From the NCBI RefSeq assembly GCF_000717715.1, contig NZ_JOAI01000018.1:99920-163919 (forward strand): DNA of 64,000 nt, in the 5' to 3' direction. The notes beneath the pieces are model-generated. The model was not told the DNA's origin, ran no database searches, and saw nothing but the letters and a program-made list of their open reading frames with translations. Shown piece by piece: positions 40,352-49,909 of the stretch. The position numbers and the translations under genes were made by a program. The DNA is from Streptomyces sp. NRRL B-24484. Its GTDB lineage: Bacteria; Actinomycetota; Actinomycetes; Streptomycetales; Streptomycetaceae. The stretch's first letter is position 1; each line of letters opens with the position of its first letter.

Positions 40352-41068
40352 ATGGCTGTGGATGCAGTCCTCCTGGAGTCGCCGACCATGCGGGCGACCG
40401 TCGCGGGCCGGGTCGAGGCGCTCGACCGGGTGCGGGCGCTGGAACTGCTGCCGGACGGCGTGCACGTCACCACCGAGGGAGTGGCGGCGTACTTCGGGGT
40501 GGGGCTCAAGGCGATCTACTCCCTGGTGACCGACCACCGGTCCGAACTCGCCTCCAACGGGTACGTCGTGGTGGCCGGTGCGCGACTGACCTCCTTCAAG
40601 GAGGTCTGTGGAATTCAGTCACGAGCCCGCTCCCTCGCCCTGTTCACCAGGCGCGCCGTCCTCAACGTCGCCATGCTGCTGCGGGACAGCGAGACCGCCC
40701 GGCAGGTGCGCTGCCACCTGCTGGACGCCGAGCGGGCGGCACGGACCTCGGCCGTGGAGAGCACCGAACCGCCTGTGGACAACGCTCCGCGGTGGCCGGA
40801 GGGCTCACTGCAGGCGGCGGTCGCGGGCGTGGCCGAGCAGGTGGTCCGGGAGGTCGTCGGGACGGCGGTGGTGCCGCTGCTCAACGCACTGGCGGTCGAG
40901 GTCGGCCGGAACAGCAGCAAGATCGACGCGATGGCCGACCGGGTCGACCGGCTGGAGCGGGTCGTCCTCGACGACGGCGAGCGGGCGGTCGCCCGGCGCC
41001 GGCGCGTGCTGCTGCAGGCGGTCGAGGAGGGTGCGGAGGGTGACGAACTGGCCGCCCTGCTGAGCTGA
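40352..41068 (+). CDS. ORF6N/Rha-like putative regulator, paralogue B
   Basis: A 238-aa protein. The N-terminus (MAVDAVLLESPTMRATVAGRVEALDRVRALELLPDGVHVTTEGVAAYFGVG) and FTRRAVLNVAMLLRDSETARQVRCHLLDAER match the protein at 5433-6083 closely. The C-terminus is a different helical region with a coiled-coil-like SKIDAMADRVDRLERVV. The ATG has GGAAGGA upstream. A perfect DnaA box (TGTGGACAA, 40774-40782) lies in the coding region. A DNA-binding regulatory role is inferred from ORF6N resemblance; the function is unknown. Confidence 0.7.
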   Translation: MAVDAVLLESPTMRATVAGRVEALDRVRALELLPDGVHVTTEGVAAYFGVGLKAIYSLVTDHRSELASNGYVVVAGARLTSFKEVCGIQSRARSLALFTRRAVLNVAMLLRDSETARQVRCHLLDAERAARTSAVESTEPPVDNAPRWPEGSLQAAVAGVAEQVVREVVGTAVVPLLNALAVEVGRNSSKIDAMADRVDRLERVVLDDGERAVARRRRVLLQAVEEGAEGDELAALLS

Positions 41069-41072
41069 CGGC

Positions 41073-41112
41073 GCAGGGCCCGGGAGCGGGGACGTCCGCC
41101 GCCGGGCCCTGC
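41073..41112. terminator. Bidirectional stem-loop between convergent genes
   Basis: An 11-bp stem (GCAGGGCCCGG / CCGGGCCCTGC) with an 18-nt loop, between paralogue B and the minus-strand LppU-like gene. Confidence 0.65.
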
Positions 41113-41125
41113 GGTGCGCCGGGAC

Positions 41126-41818
41126 TCAGAACTTCTTCGGCGAGGCGGTCGAGCCCGGGGTCTTCACCGAGCCGGAGGTCAGCGGGCCCAGGCAGAGCAC
41201 GTAGTGCTTCTTCCGCCAGCGGCGGCCGGTGCTGCCGCTGAAGGTGGCCGTCGTCCCGGGGGTGCCGTCGCAGGCGGCCGCGCTGCCGCCGCTGATGTTG
41301 TTCAGCACCTTGTAGGTGGCCTTCGGGTCGGTGCACGCCACCTTGGAGACGCTCTTGTAGCCGGTCTTCTCCACGCAGTCGCCCGCCTTGGCGGCCGAGG
41401 GCGAGGAGTCGGCGACGAAGAAGCCGATGACGATCACGACCAGGCCGGCCGCGGCCACGGCGCCCCGCAGCCAGAACTTCAGCGGGCGCTTCGGCTTCGG
41501 CGGAGCGGGCACGGCCGCGGGGCCGGGCGGCGGCGGGTACGCGGGAGCCTGGTGGCCGGGGCCCGCGCCGTACGGGGGCTGCGGGCCGCCCGGCGGTGCG
41601 GGCGGCGGCTGCCCGGGGCCGGGGTAGCCGTACGCCGGCGGCTGCTGCCCGTACGCGGGAGGCGCACCGTAGGCGGGCGGTTGGCCGTAGGCCGGCGGCT
41701 GCCCGTACGCCGGTTGCTGGCCGTACGGCGGAGGCGGCGGCGGTGCGCCGTAGGGCGGCTGACTCTGGTGCGGTGCGCCGTACTGCGGCTGGCCGTACGG
41801 ATTCTGCGGTGTGCTCAT
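41126..41818 (-). CDS. Proline/tyrosine/glutamine-rich membrane protein, LppU-like C-terminus
   Basis: A 230-aa protein. Residues ~1-105 are Pro-Tyr-Gly-Gln repeats (for example PPAYGQ repeated). One transmembrane helix (about 115-135, LRGAVAAAGLVVIVIGFFVA) follows. The extracellular domain has four cysteines (DCVEKTG, VACTDP, AACDG, YVLCLGP), an arrangement seen in LppU/SCO3897-type proteins. Such proline-rich heads often mediate protein contacts at the membrane. The function is unknown. Confidence 0.8.
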   Translation of the reverse strand: MSTPQNPYGQPQYGAPHQSQPPYGAPPPPPPYGQQPAYGQPPAYGQPPAYGAPPAYGQQPPAYGYPGPGQPPPAPPGGPQPPYGAGPGHQAPAYPPPPGPAAVPAPPKPKRPLKFWLRGAVAAAGLVVIVIGFFVADSSPSAAKAGDCVEKTGYKSVSKVACTDPKATYKVLNNISGGSAAACDGTPGTTATFSGSTGRRWRKKHYVLCLGPLTSGSVKTPGSTASPKKF

Positions 41819-41865
41819 CGATCCCCCCGTGGGCTGCTGAGGCTGCGCCGGTACGCGGACGTACC

Positions 41866-43218
41866 TTAGCGACTCCCGGCGGGCCGACGGGACGTCAGTC
41901 CTCGGCGGCGGCGGTCGGAACGGGCCGCCCTGGCGTAGTACAGCGCGCCCAGCGCGTAGGTCAGGGAGACCCCGACGACGACCGCGACGGACCGTCCGTC
42001 GAGCGGCAGCACGACCGCGGTGACACCGGCCGCGGCGACGAAGGAGACGTTGAAGAGGACGTCGTAGACGGCGAACACGCGGCCCCGGTAGTCGTCCTCG
42101 ACGGACTCCTGGACGAGCGTGTCGGCGCAGATCTTGGTGCCCTGGGTGACGACGCCGAGCAGCAGGGCGGCGATCAGGCTCGGCCACTCGCGGAATGACA
42201 GGCCGAGCGCGGGGACGAAGACCGCCGCGGCGGCGAGGCAGGTCACCATCCATCCGGTGAGGCCGAGCCGGCGGGTGCACCACGGGCTGATCAGCGCCGC
42301 CAGGAAGAAGCCGACCGCGGAGAAGCCGACCGCCCGGCCCAGGCTGGTCAGGCCGCCGGCGGCGTTGTCAGGGGAGTTGAAGGTGTAGCGGGAGAGCATG
42401 AGCACCACGACGATCAGCACGCCGTAGCAGAACCGGGCCAGGGTGACCGCGGCCAGCGCGTGGGTGGCCGGACGGCAGTCGTGGACCAGGTGCCGCAGCG
42501 CGCTGCCGAGGTCGCGGGCGGCGGTGGTGAGCGCCCGGCTCAGCGGGGGCCGGCCGGGGTGGTGCTCCGGGCCGAGCAGGTCGCGGTCGATCCGCAGCGC
42601 GGCGAGGGCGGCGGCGAGGTAGAGCAGGGCGGCGACGCCCACCAGGGTCGCGTCGGCCCGCGGGCTGGGCGGCAGCACCTGGTGGACGAGGAAGCCGAGC
42701 CCGCCGCCGAGGGTGGCGGCCACCGTGCCCAGGGTGGGGGAGACGGCGTTCGCGGTGACCAGCTGCCCTGGCCCGACCACCCGGGGCAGCGCGGCGGACA
42801 GGCCCGCCAGGATGAACCGGTTGAGCGCGGTGACCAGCAGCGCGGAGGCGAAGAACATCCACTCCGGGGCACGGCCGAGCAGCAGGCCCGCGGTGACCAG
42901 GCCCAGCCCGAACCGGGCGAGGTTGCCGTGGTGGAGGACCTGCCGGCGGCGCCAGCGGTCGAGCAGCACGCCGGCGAACGGCCCGACCACCGAGAACGGC
43001 AGCAGCATGACGGCCAGCACCGCGGCGATGTCGGCGGGGGAGGACTGCCGCTCGGGGGAGAAGATCACGTACGCGGCGAGCGCGACCTGGAAGGTGCCGT
43101 CGGAGAGCTGGCTGAGCATCCGGACCACGAGCAGCCGGCGGAAGTCGCGCCCGCGCATCAGCCCGCGGAGGGTGGCGCGGTGGGGTGCCTGCCGGTCGTC
43201 GTTCTGGATGATCGCCAC
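41866..43218 (-). CDS. MFS transporter
   Basis: A 450-aa permease with about 12 hydrophobic segments. The family loop is FAGVLLDRWRRRQVLHHGN between helices 2 and 3. The substrate is not predictable. The start is uncertain. The GTG at 43218 (VAIIQNDDRQAPHR) has a weak ribosome-binding site. An ATG at 43263 would translate parS site 5 as MFHVKP, adding 15 residues. The gene is conserved at this locus in streptomycetes. Confidence 0.85.
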   Translation of the reverse strand: MAIIQNDDRQAPHRATLRGLMRGRDFRRLLVVRMLSQLSDGTFQVALAAYVIFSPERQSSPADIAAVLAVMLLPFSVVGPFAGVLLDRWRRRQVLHHGNLARFGLGLVTAGLLLGRAPEWMFFASALLVTALNRFILAGLSAALPRVVGPGQLVTANAVSPTLGTVAATLGGGLGFLVHQVLPPSPRADATLVGVAALLYLAAALAALRIDRDLLGPEHHPGRPPLSRALTTAARDLGSALRHLVHDCRPATHALAAVTLARFCYGVLIVVVLMLSRYTFNSPDNAAGGLTSLGRAVGFSAVGFFLAALISPWCTRRLGLTGWMVTCLAAAAVFVPALGLSFREWPSLIAALLLGVVTQGTKICADTLVQESVEDDYRGRVFAVYDVLFNVSFVAAAGVTAVVLPLDGRSVAVVVGVSLTYALGALYYARAARSDRRRRGLTSRRPAGSR

Positions 43219-43247
43219 TCCGACAGGTTGCCATGCCGGGCGGCGGG

Positions 43248-43261
43248 GTTTCACGTGAAAC
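43248..43261. other. parS site 5
   Basis: A perfect GTTTCACGTGAAAC upstream of, or inside the first codons of, the MFS gene depending on its start. Confidence 0.96.
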
Positions 43262-43282
43262 ATCCCTCGGACCCGGGAACGG

Positions 43283-43317
43283 CCGAGGGGCCCCGGTCGT
43301 CGACCGGGGCCCCTCGG
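43283..43317 (-). terminator. Terminator downstream of inositol-phosphate synthase gene
   Basis: A perfect 17-bp inverted repeat (CCGAGGGGCCCCGGTCG / CGACCGGGGCCCCTCGG) around a single T lies about 50 bp past the stop codon. Confidence 0.8.
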
Positions 43318-43368
43318 GGAGGCGTGCTCAGCGGATCTGCGCCCGTCGCCGGGTGCGGCGCCGCTGGT

Positions 43369-44451
43369 TCAGCGCTCGACCTCGCCACGGATGAACTTCT
43401 CGACGTTCTCCTTGGCCTCGTCGTCGAAGTACTGCACCGGCGGCGACTTCATGAAGTAGGAGGACGCGGAGAGGATCGGGCCGCCGATGCCGCGGTCCTT
43501 GGCGATCTTCGCGGCGCGCACGGCGTCGATGATGACACCGGCCGAGTTCGGGGAGTCCCAGACCTCGAGCTTGTACTCCAGGTTCAGCGGGACGTCGCCG
43601 AACGCGCGGCCCTCGAGGCGGACGTACGCCCACTTGCGGTCGTCGAGCCACGCGACGTAGTCGGACGGGCCGATGTGGACGTTCTTCGAGCCCAGCTCGC
43701 GGTCGCGGATCTGCGAGGTGACGGCCTGGGTCTTGGAGATCTTCTTGGACTCCAGGCGCTCGCGCTCGAGCATGTTCTTGAAGTCCATGTTGCCGCCGAC
43801 GTTGAGCTGCATGGTGCGCTCGAGGATGACACCGCGGTCCTCGAAGAGCTTCGCCATCACGCGGTGCGTGATGGTGGCGCCGACCTGGGACTTGATGTCG
43901 TCACCGACGATCGGCACGCCGGCCTCGGTGAACTTGTCCGCCCACTCCTTGGTGCCGGCGATGAACACCGGGAGGGCGTTCACGAAGGCGACCTTGGCGT
44001 CGATGGCGCACTGGGCGTAGAACTTGGCGGCCGCCTCGGAACCGACGGGCAGGTAGCAGACCAGGACGTCGACCTGCTTGTCCTTGAGGATCTGGACGAC
44101 GTCGACCGGGGTCTCGTCCGACTCCTCGATGGTCTCGCGGTAGTACTTGCCCAGGCCGTCCAGGGTGTGGCCGCGCTGCACGGTGACGCCGGACGGCGGC
44201 ACGTCGCAGATCTTGATGGTGTTGTTCTCGCTGTTGCCGATGGCGTCGGCCAGGTCGAAGCCGACCTTCTTGGCGTCGACGTCGAACGCGGCGACGAACT
44301 CCACGTCACGGACGTGGTAGTCGCCGAACTGCACGTGCATCAGCCCGGGGACCTTGCCGGCCGGGTCGGCGTCCTTGTAGTACTCGACACCCTGCACCAG
44401 CGACGCGGCGCAGTTGCCCACGCCCACGATGGCTACGCGAACCGAACCCAT
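43369..44451 (-). CDS. ino1: Inositol-3-phosphate synthase
   Basis: A 360-aa NAD-dependent enzyme that converts glucose 6-phosphate to myo-inositol 3-phosphate, a precursor of phosphatidylinositol and mycothiol. The NAD motif is [20 protein letters not shown]. Family motifs are [42 protein letters not shown] and [15 protein letters not shown]. The ATG at 44451 follows AGGGAG at good spacing. It lies 135 bp downstream of the PadR gene on the same strand. Confidence 0.95.
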   Translation of the reverse strand: MGSVRVAIVGVGNCAASLVQGVEYYKDADPAGKVPGLMHVQFGDYHVRDVEFVAAFDVDAKKVGFDLADAIGNSENNTIKICDVPPSGVTVQRGHTLDGLGKYYRETIEESDETPVDVVQILKDKQVDVLVCYLPVGSEAAAKFYAQCAIDAKVAFVNALPVFIAGTKEWADKFTEAGVPIVGDDIKSQVGATITHRVMAKLFEDRGVILERTMQLNVGGNMDFKNMLERERLESKKISKTQAVTSQIRDRELGSKNVHIGPSDYVAWLDDRKWAYVRLEGRAFGDVPLNLEYKLEVWDSPNSAGVIIDAVRAAKIAKDRGIGGPILSASSYFMKSPPVQYFDDEAKENVEKFIRGEVER

Positions 44452-44586
44452 TCCGGTTGCTCCCTGTGTTCTCATGAGGCCCGCCGGGAAGGCGGTTCTC
44501 GTCCCTACTGGTATGACTGTCTGACGGGCGCGCGGCGCCCACTCCTCCCGTGGATCCGGTGCCGCGAAGGCACCGGGCCGCGGGTC

Positions 44587-45270
44587 TCAGCGCTCCTGTG
44601 CGGAGCGCCCCGGGCGGTCGTGCGGTGGCCCCGGCGGGTCCGAGGACCCGGCCTCCTGGCCACGGCCGTCCGAAGTCTGTGATGCACCGGTCGACGCGCC
44701 GTTGCGCCCGGTGCGGTTGGCCCGCTCGGTCTCGATGAGCTCGTTGAGCCAGCGGACCTCGCGCTCCACCGATTCGAGTCCGTGCCGCTGGAGTTCGAGC
44801 GTGTAGTCGTCGAACCGCTCGCGGGTGCGGGCGATCGAGGTGCGCATCCGCTCCAGCCGCTCCTCCAGCCGGCTGCGGCGGCCCTCCAGGACGCGCATCC
44901 GCACGGCCTTGTCGGTCCGGGCGAAGAACGCGAAGTGGACGCCGAAGTGCTCGTCCTCCCAGGCGTCCGGGCCGGAGTCGGCGAGCAGCTCCTCGAAGCG
45001 CTGCTTGCCCTCGGCCGAGAGCCGGTAGACGATCTTCGACCGCTTGCCGTTGAGCGCCGTGGCGGGAACGTACTCGACGTCCGGGTTGTCCTCGACCAGG
45101 AAGCCCTGGGCGACCAGGTTCTTCAGGCAGGGGTACAGCGTGCCGTACGAGAACGCGCGGAACGAGCCGAGCAGGACGTTGAGGCGCTTGCGCAGCTCGT
45201 AGCCGTGCATCGGGGCGTCGTGCAGCAGGCCGAGAACGGCGAACTCCAGCACTCCGGAACGCCTGCTCAT
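44587..45270 (-). CDS. PadR family transcriptional regulator
   Basis: A 227-aa protein. The N-terminal winged helix is VLEFAVLGLLHDAPMHGYELRKRLNVLLGSFRAFSYGTLYPCLKNLVAQGFL. The C-terminal helical dimerisation region is ARTDKAVRMRVLEGRRSRLEERLERMRTSIARTRERF. A Gly/Pro/Ser-rich tail follows. PadR proteins are usually repressors. Palindromes at 45332-45356 in its own upstream region are probable operators. It may co-regulate the downstream inositol-phosphate synthase gene and the divergent PBP gene. Confidence 0.93.
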   Translation of the reverse strand: MSRRSGVLEFAVLGLLHDAPMHGYELRKRLNVLLGSFRAFSYGTLYPCLKNLVAQGFLVEDNPDVEYVPATALNGKRSKIVYRLSAEGKQRFEELLADSGPDAWEDEHFGVHFAFFARTDKAVRMRVLEGRRSRLEERLERMRTSIARTRERFDDYTLELQRHGLESVEREVRWLNELIETERANRTGRNGASTGASQTSDGRGQEAGSSDPPGPPHDRPGRSAQER

Positions 45271-45667
45271 CCCCTGCCGCCTCCTCTCCCCGTGGCCGTC
45301 CGGTCCGGTGCATGGCGCGGCTATGCCGCTCCGATGTATCGGCTCGATATATCGAGAACAGTAAACCGGGGTCACGATGCGAGCAAGGGGGGCACGCGTG
45401 AACGTGATCACAAGGCGGCCGCGGGGTGTGCCGCGGGGGTGCGGACGGCTCCGCGTCAAGCCCGACGCGGTCTGCTAGGCAACGGCACTGTAATGATCTG
45501 CCGAAGATATGCGGCTTTTGTCCTTCGATGTCCGAATGTTGACGTTTGAAGGATGCGTACGCTGTCGCGTGTGCACGAGGACCACCTCCGGGGATCAGGC
45601 GGTTGCGGGCATCGGATGTGAACCCTGCCTTCGGGCCCGGACAGCCCGACCGAGGAGCTGCTGAGAG
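45271..45667. promoter_or_regulatory. Divergent PadR/PBP regulatory region
   Basis: A 397-bp gap that is AT-richer than its surroundings. It has two near-adjacent palindromes: CGATGTATCG (45332-45341, one mismatch) and CTCGATATATCGAG (45343-45356, perfect). The second overlaps a plausible promoter zone of the PadR gene. No credible ORF is present. Confidence 0.6.
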
Positions 45668-48235
45668 ATGAGCGAACACCGGCGAAGGTCGCCCAACGGA
45701 GGAGGCCAGCCCCCGGGCGGCCACGGCGACGGTCGTCGCCCGTACCCGCCGGGCAACCCCCCGCAGGGTGCGCCCTCCCGCGGCCGGCCCGGGCAGGACG
45801 AGCTCCGCGCCGACGGGATCCGCCGTTCCCGTGCGACCGCTCGCGAGACCGCCCAGCAACCGCGGCTCACCCGTGCCGAGATGCGCCGCCAGGCCCAGAA
45901 GGGCGGCGGCGGCGGAGGAGCGGGCGGCCGTCGCGGCGGCCCGCCGGTCGGCGGGCCGGGCAAGAAGCGCTTCGTCGACTACCCGCGCTGGGGCAAGAGC
46001 GGCTTCCGCCGCTGGATCCCCTCGTGGAAGCAGGTCCTCACGCTCTTCCTGGTCTTCTTCGGCGGCACCGTCGCGGCCGTCGGCGTGGCCTTCGCGCTGA
46101 CCCCCGTCCCGGACGCGAACAAGCAGTTCGACGAGCAGAACAACATCTACTTCTGGGCCGACGGCAGTGAGATGACCCGCAAGGGCACCACCAACCGCCA
46201 GGTCGTCCCGCTGTCCGACATCAGCCGGGCGGCACAGGACACCACGATCGCGGCCGAGAACGAGACCTTCCGCACCGACAAGGGCATCGACCCCAAGGGC
46301 ATCGCCCGCGCCGTCTACAAGATGGCCACCGGCGGCGAGACCCAGGGCGGTTCGACGATCACCCAGCAGTACGTCAAGAACTACTACCTGAGCAAGGACC
46401 AGACCGTGACCCGCAAGGTCAAGGAGCTGTTCATCACGCTCAAGATCGCCGACCAGAAGGACGAGGTCCTCAAGGGGTACCTCAACACCAGCTGGTACGG
46501 CCGCAACTCCATCGGGGTCCAGGCCGCGGCCCAGGCCTACTACGGCAAGGACGCCTCGCAGATCGACATCTGCCAGGGCGCCATGCTGGCTGGCCTGCTC
46601 AAGGGCGCCGGCCTCTACGACCCGTCGCTGACCCCCGAGAACCACAAGCGCATGCAGGAGCGCTGGGAGTACGTCCTCAACCGCATGGTCGTCGCCAACC
46701 TGGCCTCCCAGGCGGACGTCGACAAGTGCGGGAAGGCCTTCCCGGAGCCGATCAAGCCCAAGGCCCAGTCGAACATGACGGGTGAGATCAGCTACCTGGT
46801 GGAGACGGCCAACAAGTACCTGATGGCCAAGGACCCGACCATCAGCGACAACGACCTCCAGCGCGGCGGCTACAAGATCTACACCACCTTCGAGAAGACC
46901 AAGGTGGACGCGCTGAAGAACGCCGTGGACGGCTTCCAGAAGGACAACCTCCACCCGGACAAGCGCGACAAGGACAAGTTCGTGCAGATGGGTGCGGCCT
47001 CGGTGGTGCCCAACGACGGCGCCATCGTCGCCATCTACGGCGGCGAGGGCATCGAGAACGGCCACTACACCAACAACGCCGACGCCCCGGGCATCCCGGT
47101 CGGCTCGACCTTCAAGCCCTTCGTCCTGGCCACCGCCATGCAGACCGGCGTGCTGACCAAGATGGACGACGACGGCAAGCCGACCAGGATCAGCACCGAC
47201 AGCCGGTACATGGCCAACAACCTGACCGAGATCTTCAAGCCGGACGGCAGCCCCGCCATCGGCGACAACGGCCAGCCCTACCGCCAGCGCAACGACAGCA
47301 CCTCCGCCCCGGGGTACGTGACGCTGAAGGAGGCCATGAAGAACTCCTACAACGTGCCCTTCGTGCAGCTCAACCAGGACGTCGGCGGCAAGAACGTCGA
47401 GGCCATGGTGCTGCGGATGGGCCTGCGCCCGACCAGCCTGGCGCCGTCCAGCACCATCACCTTCCCGCTGGGCACCTCGACCCCGAGCGCGATCCGGATG
47501 GCCTCGGCCTACTCGGTGTTCGCGGCCCACGGCCAGCAGACCGACCCGTACTCGGTGAAGCGGGTGACCAAGGACGGCGTCGAGCAGCCGCTGTTCACCA
47601 AGCCGACCGCGAAGAAGGTGCTCGACCCGGCCGTCGCCGACAACATCACCGACGTGCTGGAGAACGTGGCCAAGAACGGCACCGGCAAGAAGACCAACGA
47701 GCTGGGCTTCCCGGTGGCGGGCAAGACCGGTACCACCGACGCCGGCACCTCGGCCTGGTGGGTCGGCTACACCAACAGCCTGGTGACCTCGGTCGGCATG
47801 TGGCGCGAGGAGCCGGGCAAGCCCGGTCTGCTCTCGCTCGACGGCACCGCCGGCAAGACCGAGATCCACGGTGGTGACTTCCCGACCGACGTCTTCACCC
47901 GCTACATGAAGGTCATCGGCCCGGGCAACCCGCGCAACTTCCCGGACCCGGAGGACGCCGGTGTGAAGGTGGACGCCTCGGGCGCCCCGTCCACCGCGTC
48001 GCCCTCGGCCTCCGCCTCGGCCTCGACCAGCGCCTCGCCGACCGAGAGCCCGTCGACCACGCCGAGCCCGACCAGCGGCCCGACCGGCAGCCCGTCGCCG
48101 TCCGCCTCGGCGAGCTGCTTCCTCCTCTGCCCGACCCGGACGCCCCCGACCAGGCCCGGCAAGCCGTCGCCGACCGCGACCGACACCTCCACCCAGGGCG
48201 GCGGCCCCGGCGGCGGAGGACTGCCAGGACAGTGA
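45668..48235 (+). CDS. Class A penicillin-binding protein (transglycosylase/transpeptidase)
   Basis: An 855-aa bifunctional peptidoglycan synthase. The N-terminal cytosolic ~115 residues are basic and Gly/Arg-rich. One transmembrane helix follows (about 118-142, VLTLFLVFFGGTVAAVGVAFAL). The GT51 domain has AAENETFRTDKGIDPKGIARA and GGSTITQQYVKNYYL. The transpeptidase has SxxK (GSTFKPF, near residue 480), SYN (KNSYNVPF) and KTGT (GKTGTTDAGTSAWWVGY, near 685). A Ser/Thr/Pro tail (~85 residues) ends it. It builds glycan strands and crosslinks them. Confidence 0.96.
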   Translation: MSEHRRRSPNGGGQPPGGHGDGRRPYPPGNPPQGAPSRGRPGQDELRADGIRRSRATARETAQQPRLTRAEMRRQAQKGGGGGGAGGRRGGPPVGGPGKKRFVDYPRWGKSGFRRWIPSWKQVLTLFLVFFGGTVAAVGVAFALTPVPDANKQFDEQNNIYFWADGSEMTRKGTTNRQVVPLSDISRAAQDTTIAAENETFRTDKGIDPKGIARAVYKMATGGETQGGSTITQQYVKNYYLSKDQTVTRKVKELFITLKIADQKDEVLKGYLNTSWYGRNSIGVQAAAQAYYGKDASQIDICQGAMLAGLLKGAGLYDPSLTPENHKRMQERWEYVLNRMVVANLASQADVDKCGKAFPEPIKPKAQSNMTGEISYLVETANKYLMAKDPTISDNDLQRGGYKIYTTFEKTKVDALKNAVDGFQKDNLHPDKRDKDKFVQMGAASVVPNDGAIVAIYGGEGIENGHYTNNADAPGIPVGSTFKPFVLATAMQTGVLTKMDDDGKPTRISTDSRYMANNLTEIFKPDGSPAIGDNGQPYRQRNDSTSAPGYVTLKEAMKNSYNVPFVQLNQDVGGKNVEAMVLRMGLRPTSLAPSSTITFPLGTSTPSAIRMASAYSVFAAHGQQTDPYSVKRVTKDGVEQPLFTKPTAKKVLDPAVADNITDVLENVAKNGTGKKTNELGFPVAGKTGTTDAGTSAWWVGYTNSLVTSVGMWREEPGKPGLLSLDGTAGKTEIHGGDFPTDVFTRYMKVIGPGNPRNFPDPEDAGVKVDASGAPSTASPSASASASTSASPTESPSTTPSPTSGPTGSPSPSASASCFLLCPTRTPPTRPGKPSPTATDTSTQGGGPGGGGLPGQ

Positions 48236-48240
48236 CCGAG

Positions 48241-48284
48241 CACCGGCGCCGGTCCACCCCCGAGGGGGCGGACCGGCGCCGGTG
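48241..48284 (+). terminator. Terminator after PBP gene
   Basis: A perfect 15-bp stem (CACCGGCGCCGGTCC / GGACCGGCGCCGGTG) whose 14-nt apex forms a second CCCCC/GGGGG stem, followed by TCTTTG, 6 bp after the stop codon. Confidence 0.8.
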
Positions 48285-48328
48285 TCTTTGCCGGGGTCTC
48301 CTCGTCGTGCGGGCAGTGGTGCGGCAGT

Positions 48329-49909
48329 ATGTCCGCCATGACGTCCAGCACCCACGAGACCGCCGGGCCCGGGCCCGCCCCGGCGGCCGGTCCGCTGCCC
48401 AACACCGTCGTCGTGCCGGCCGACGAGGACCCGGTCGCGGCGGCCGGCAGCGAGGTGTTCGGCGGCCCGCCCGGACGTCGCGCGCTGCTCGGCGTCTCCT
48501 GGTGGACCCCGGCCCGCTTCCTCGCCCTGGTCGTCATCGTCACCTACGTGCTCGGCCTGGTGCAGAAGATCCCGTGCTACGACGGCGGCTGGTTCCAGGG
48601 CGCGACCACCCAGTACACGCACGCCTGTTACAGCGACATCCCGCACCTGTTCTCCGGCCGCGGCTTCGACACCGGGCGCCACCCGTACCTGGACCCGCTG
48701 CCCTTCCCCACCCAGGACATGCAGTACCTGGAGTACCCCGTCCTGACCGGTCTGTTCATGCAGGTCGCGGCCTGGCTGACGCCCACCGGCGGCGAGCTGC
48801 AGGGGCGCGAGCAGTGGTTCTGGATGGTCAACGCGGGCATGCTGATGGTCTGCGCGGTGGTGGTCGTGGTGGCGCTCACCCGCACCCACCGGCGTCGCCC
48901 CTGGGACGCGCTGCTGTTCGCCGCGGCCCCCTGCCTGGCCCTGGACTCCACCATCAACTGGGACATGCTCGCGGTGGCGCTGGCCGCCGTGGCGATGGCG
49001 TACTGGGCGGGCTCCCGGCCGGTCGCGGCGGGCGTGTTCATCGGCCTGGCCACCGCGGCCAAGCTGTACCCCGTGCTGCTGCTCGGGCCGCTGCTGGTGC
49101 TGTGCTGGCGGGCCGGGAAGTGGCGCGACTTCGGCCGGGCACTCGCCGGCGCGGTGGTGGCCTGGCTGGTCGTCAACCTGCCCGTCATGATCGCCAACTT
49201 CAAGGGCTGGGCGACCTTCTACACCTTCAGCCAGGTCCGCAAGGAGGACTTCGGCTCCTTCTGGCTGATCCTCATGCAGGACCGCAACGAGCAGCTCCCC
49301 ACCCTCAACACCTGGATCTCGGGTCTGCTGGTGCTGTGCTGCCTGGCGATCGGCTGGCTCGCGCTCTCCGCCCCGCGACGCCCCCGCTTCGCCCAGCTCG
49401 CCCTGCTGGTGGTCGCCGCCTTCGTGCTCACCAACAAGGTCTACTCGCCGCAGTACGTGCTGTGGCTGATCCCGCTCGCCGCCCTCGCCCGGCCGCGCTG
49501 GCGGGACTTCCTGATCTGGCAGACCTGTGAGGTGCTGTACTTCCTCGGCGTCTGGTCGTACCTCGCCTACACCGGCGACTCCAAGCAGCACGGCATCGGC
49601 CAGGACTGGTACCACCTGGCGATCGCCCTGCACCTGCTCGGCACGCTCTACCTGTGCGTGATGGTCGTCCGGGACATGCTGCACCCCGAGCACGACCCCG
49701 TCCGCTGGGACGGCAGTGACGACCCGTCCGGCGGTGTGCTGGACGGCGCCCCGGACGTCTTCGTGCTCGGCAGCGCCCGCCGGCTGCGCGAGGAGGCGAC
49801 CTACGCCGAATACGCGCCGCAGCAGGACTGGGCCTGGAACGCTCCCGACGAGGGCGTCCCGGTGCCCGCGGACGGCACCGCCCCCGACCGGGACGCGCCC
49901 GGGGCCTAG
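48329..49909 (+). CDS. Glycosyltransferase family 87 membrane protein
   Basis: A 526-aa polytopic protein. About ten hydrophobic segments are visible (first at about 65-85, LALVVIVTYVLGLVQKI). The GT87-type loop is CYDGGWFQGATTQYTHACYSDIPHLFSGRGFDTGRHPYLDPLPF, with ATAAKLYPVLLLGPLLVLCWRAGKW following. GT87 enzymes use polyprenyl-phosphate-mannose-type donors in actinobacteria. The acceptor here is unknown. No strong ribosome-binding site is seen; the ATG at 48338 is an alternative start. Confidence 0.85.
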   Translation: MSAMTSSTHETAGPGPAPAAGPLPNTVVVPADEDPVAAAGSEVFGGPPGRRALLGVSWWTPARFLALVVIVTYVLGLVQKIPCYDGGWFQGATTQYTHACYSDIPHLFSGRGFDTGRHPYLDPLPFPTQDMQYLEYPVLTGLFMQVAAWLTPTGGELQGREQWFWMVNAGMLMVCAVVVVVALTRTHRRRPWDALLFAAAPCLALDSTINWDMLAVALAAVAMAYWAGSRPVAAGVFIGLATAAKLYPVLLLGPLLVLCWRAGKWRDFGRALAGAVVAWLVVNLPVMIANFKGWATFYTFSQVRKEDFGSFWLILMQDRNEQLPTLNTWISGLLVLCCLAIGWLALSAPRRPRFAQLALLVVAAFVLTNKVYSPQYVLWLIPLAALARPRWRDFLIWQTCEVLYFLGVWSYLAYTGDSKQHGIGQDWYHLAIALHLLGTLYLCVMVVRDMLHPEHDPVRWDGSDDPSGGVLDGAPDVFVLGSARRLREEATYAEYAPQQDWAWNAPDEGVPVPADGTAPDRDAPGA

